Positions 32,797-34,170 of a DNA stretch of 34,170 nucleotides are shown here, piece after piece. The first letter of the stretch is position 1. Each line of letters opens with the position of its first letter. The stretch is from positions 1 through 34,170 of the forward strand of contig NZ_MAIQ01000015.1 in NCBI RefSeq assembly GCF_001678845.1, read 5' to 3'. The position numbers were made by a program, and so were the translations under genes. A model generated the notes under the pieces. It was not told the DNA's origin. It ran no database searches and saw only the letters and a program-made list of their open reading frames with translations. The DNA is from Christensenella intestinihominis. Its GTDB lineage: Bacteria > Bacillota > Clostridia > Christensenellales > Christensenellaceae.

Positions 32797-33534
32797 ATGG
32801 CTAAGGTGTTTCAGAAAACCAAAATGCTGACGGACGTGCCCTTCCACTATTGCCCGGGATGCACGCACGGTATTATCCACAGGCTGGTTGCCGAATGTAT
32901 TGAAGAAATGGGTCTCCAGGATAAGGCGGTTGGAATCGCGCCGGTTGGCTGCGCGGTATTTGCTTATAACTATTTCGACTGCGATATGATGGAAGCGGCC
33001 CACGGGCGCGCTCCGGCGGTTGCAACAGGAATTAAACGCACATGCCCGGACGACCTTGTGTTTACCTATCAGGGCGACGGGGACCTTGCGTCGATCGGCA
33101 CGGCGGAGATTGTGCACGCTGCCGCGCGCGGGGAAAAGATCACGGCAATTTTTGTCAATAATGCGATCTACGGCATGACGGGCGGTCAGATGGCGCCCAC
33201 CACCCTTGTGGGACAGGTCACGACAACTTCCCCTTACGGCAGGAATCCGGAGACGCAGGGCATGCCCGTGCGTATGTCCGAAATGCTGGGGACGCTTGAC
33301 GGCGCCTACTATATCGAACGGACCTCCGTACACGATGTGCCCAATATTGTCAAGACGAAAAAGGCCATTAAAAAGGCATTTGAATACCAGATGGAGGGCA
33401 AAGGCTTTTCCATGGTGGAAATTTTATCCACCTGCCCGACAAACTGGGGGCTGAATCCGGTGGAAGCATTGAAATGGCTTGAGGAAAATATGATCCCTCA
33501 CTATCCTCTGGGCGTAACAAAGGAGGGCAGGTAA
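32797..33534 (+). CDS. 2-oxoacid:ferredoxin oxidoreductase, beta subunit
   Basis: The 245-residue protein binds the pyrophosphate of TPP through GDGD followed by NNAIYGMTGGQ, and has the cysteines C21 and C24 (YCPGCTH). It is the partner of the alpha subunit. It starts one base behind the alpha stop and is followed after two bases by the gamma gene. Confidence 0.94.
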   Translation: MAKVFQKTKMLTDVPFHYCPGCTHGIIHRLVAECIEEMGLQDKAVGIAPVGCAVFAYNYFDCDMMEAAHGRAPAVATGIKRTCPDDLVFTYQGDGDLASIGTAEIVHAAARGEKITAIFVNNAIYGMTGGQMAPTTLVGQVTTTSPYGRNPETQGMPVRMSEMLGTLDGAYYIERTSVHDVPNIVKTKKAIKKAFEYQMEGKGFSMVEILSTCPTNWGLNPVEALKWLEENMIPHYPLGVTKEGR

Positions 33535-33536
33535 TC

Positions 33537-34073
33537 ATGACAGAACAGATTATTTTGGCAGGCTTCGGCGGACAGGGGGTCCTGCTCGCCGGGCAAATTA
33601 TTGCGTATGCGGGGATGAACGAAGGAAAGAACGTTTCGTGGCTTCCGTCTTACGGCCCCGAAATGCGCGGAGGTACGGCAAACTGCAACGTTGTGGTATC
33701 GGACGAAGAGGTTGGATCGCCTGTTGTGGTAGAGGCGGATTGCGTGATTGTGATGAACCGGCCTTCCCTTGAAAAGTATGAAAAGGATTTGAAGCCGGGC
33801 GGACTGCTGCTGCTTGATTCCGACCTCATCGAGGTGGAACCCACGCGCAGCGATATCAAGGTTGTCAAGGTTCCGGCGAACTCCCTTGCGGAGCAGGCGG
33901 GAAGCATCAAGGCGGCCAATATGGTGATGCTGGGCGCATATAATGAATGCGCGCACGTTGTGGAGAACAAGACGATCATCGAATGCCTCGCAAAGATCAT
34001 GGGGGAGAAGAAAGCGCACCTGATCCCGATGAACGAGCAGGCGCTTGAGCTTGGGGCGCAGACCGCGCGCTAA
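33537..34073 (+). CDS. 2-oxoacid:ferredoxin oxidoreductase, gamma subunit
   Basis: The 178-residue protein has the conserved GFGGQGVLLAGQIIAYAG start and SYGPEMRGGTANCNVVVSD typical of gamma subunits, which bind CoA/regulate the complex. It is the last gene of the operon, with a terminator just downstream. Confidence 0.93.
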   Translation: MTEQIILAGFGGQGVLLAGQIIAYAGMNEGKNVSWLPSYGPEMRGGTANCNVVVSDEEVGSPVVVEADCVIVMNRPSLEKYEKDLKPGGLLLLDSDLIEVEPTRSDIKVVKVPANSLAEQAGSIKAANMVMLGAYNECAHVVENKTIIECLAKIMGEKKAHLIPMNEQALELGAQTAR

Positions 34074-34090
34074 GGAAGAATGAAACCAGA

Positions 34091-34116
34091 AAGAACCGCT
34101 TCGGCGGTTCTTTTTT
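34091..34116 (+). terminator. Intrinsic terminator of the oxidoreductase operon
   Basis: aagaaccgc / gcggttctt with a ttcg tetraloop and a T-run. Confidence 0.92.
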
Positions 34117-34131
34117 GTATGCGAAGCGAAA

Positions 34132-34170
34132 TCCCCCCGCTGCGCGGGGGAGTTCAAAAAAGGCGAAGCC
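34132..34170. repeat. GC dyad at the window end
   Basis: cccccgctgcgcggggg is a perfect dyad. The core cccgctgcgcgggg also occurs at about 5359-5373, so it may be a dispersed element of this genome. The window ends here and the extent is unknown. Confidence 0.35.

Overview
The window looks like a Clostridia-type Firmicutes chromosome. The signs are strong AGGAGG-type ribosome binding sites, several TTG starts, a YesM/YesN two-component pair, cdaA-cdaR, a CUT2 sugar ABC transporter, a clostridial 2-oxoacid:ferredoxin oxidoreductase and many A/T-flanked intrinsic terminators. Most of it is moderately GC-rich by eye. Bases 1-3000 are clearly AT-rich and look imported. A member of Christensenellales would fit, but this cannot be settled from the sequence alone.

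Bases 1-5700 are an accessory, decaying mobile region. It carries an eight-repeat zinc-ribbon protein with a central PD-(D/E)XK-like nuclease domain (77-2185). Next come a frameshifted tyrosine integrase (2309-3153), a non-coding stretch with a striking 55-nt hairpin and direct repeats, and a large serine recombinase that has lost its catalytic N-terminus and has an in-frame TGA (about 3890-5300). An intrinsic terminator and a remnant stretch form the junction to the core genome.

Bases 5716-19921 are a carbohydrate-use locus: a GH3 glycosidase, then (opposite strand) a YesN-type response regulator and YesM-type histidine kinase. Divergent from the kinase are a sugar-binding lipoprotein, a second GH3, a second sugar-binding lipoprotein, a permease, a double-NBD ATPase and a second permease. 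The inferred logic is that the kinase/regulator pair, perhaps with the adjacent binding lipoprotein, senses a glycoside or sugar and induces the transporter and the two glycosidases, which have no recognisable export signal and therefore probably act on imported saccharides.

Bases 20079-21995 hold a membrane protein of the DUF308/HdeD family facing three small, highly charged, possibly stress-related proteins. Bases 22136-22610 hold a cold-shock gene with a long leader that contains a complete terminator-like hairpin. Bases 22663-26851 are a minus-strand group: thioredoxin, a GtrA-type flippase fused to a degenerate glycosyltransferase (its promoter spacer contains a perfect LexA-type box), a two-domain glycosyltransferase, a zinc-ribbon membrane protein and a small membrane protein. 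Bases 27003-31415 read rightward: two small proteins, a PAS-PP2C phosphatase, cdaA and cdaR (c-di-AMP synthesis and its regulator), and a P-loop NTPase. Bases 31492-34073 encode the four subunits of a 2-oxoacid:ferredoxin oxidoreductase (delta, alpha, beta, gamma), followed by a terminator.

The strongest candidates for something little described are the zinc-ribbon/nuclease repeat protein on the mobile remnant, the terminator in the cold-shock leader, the LexA-type box over the almost leaderless GT-GtrA gene, and the small charged-protein cassette.
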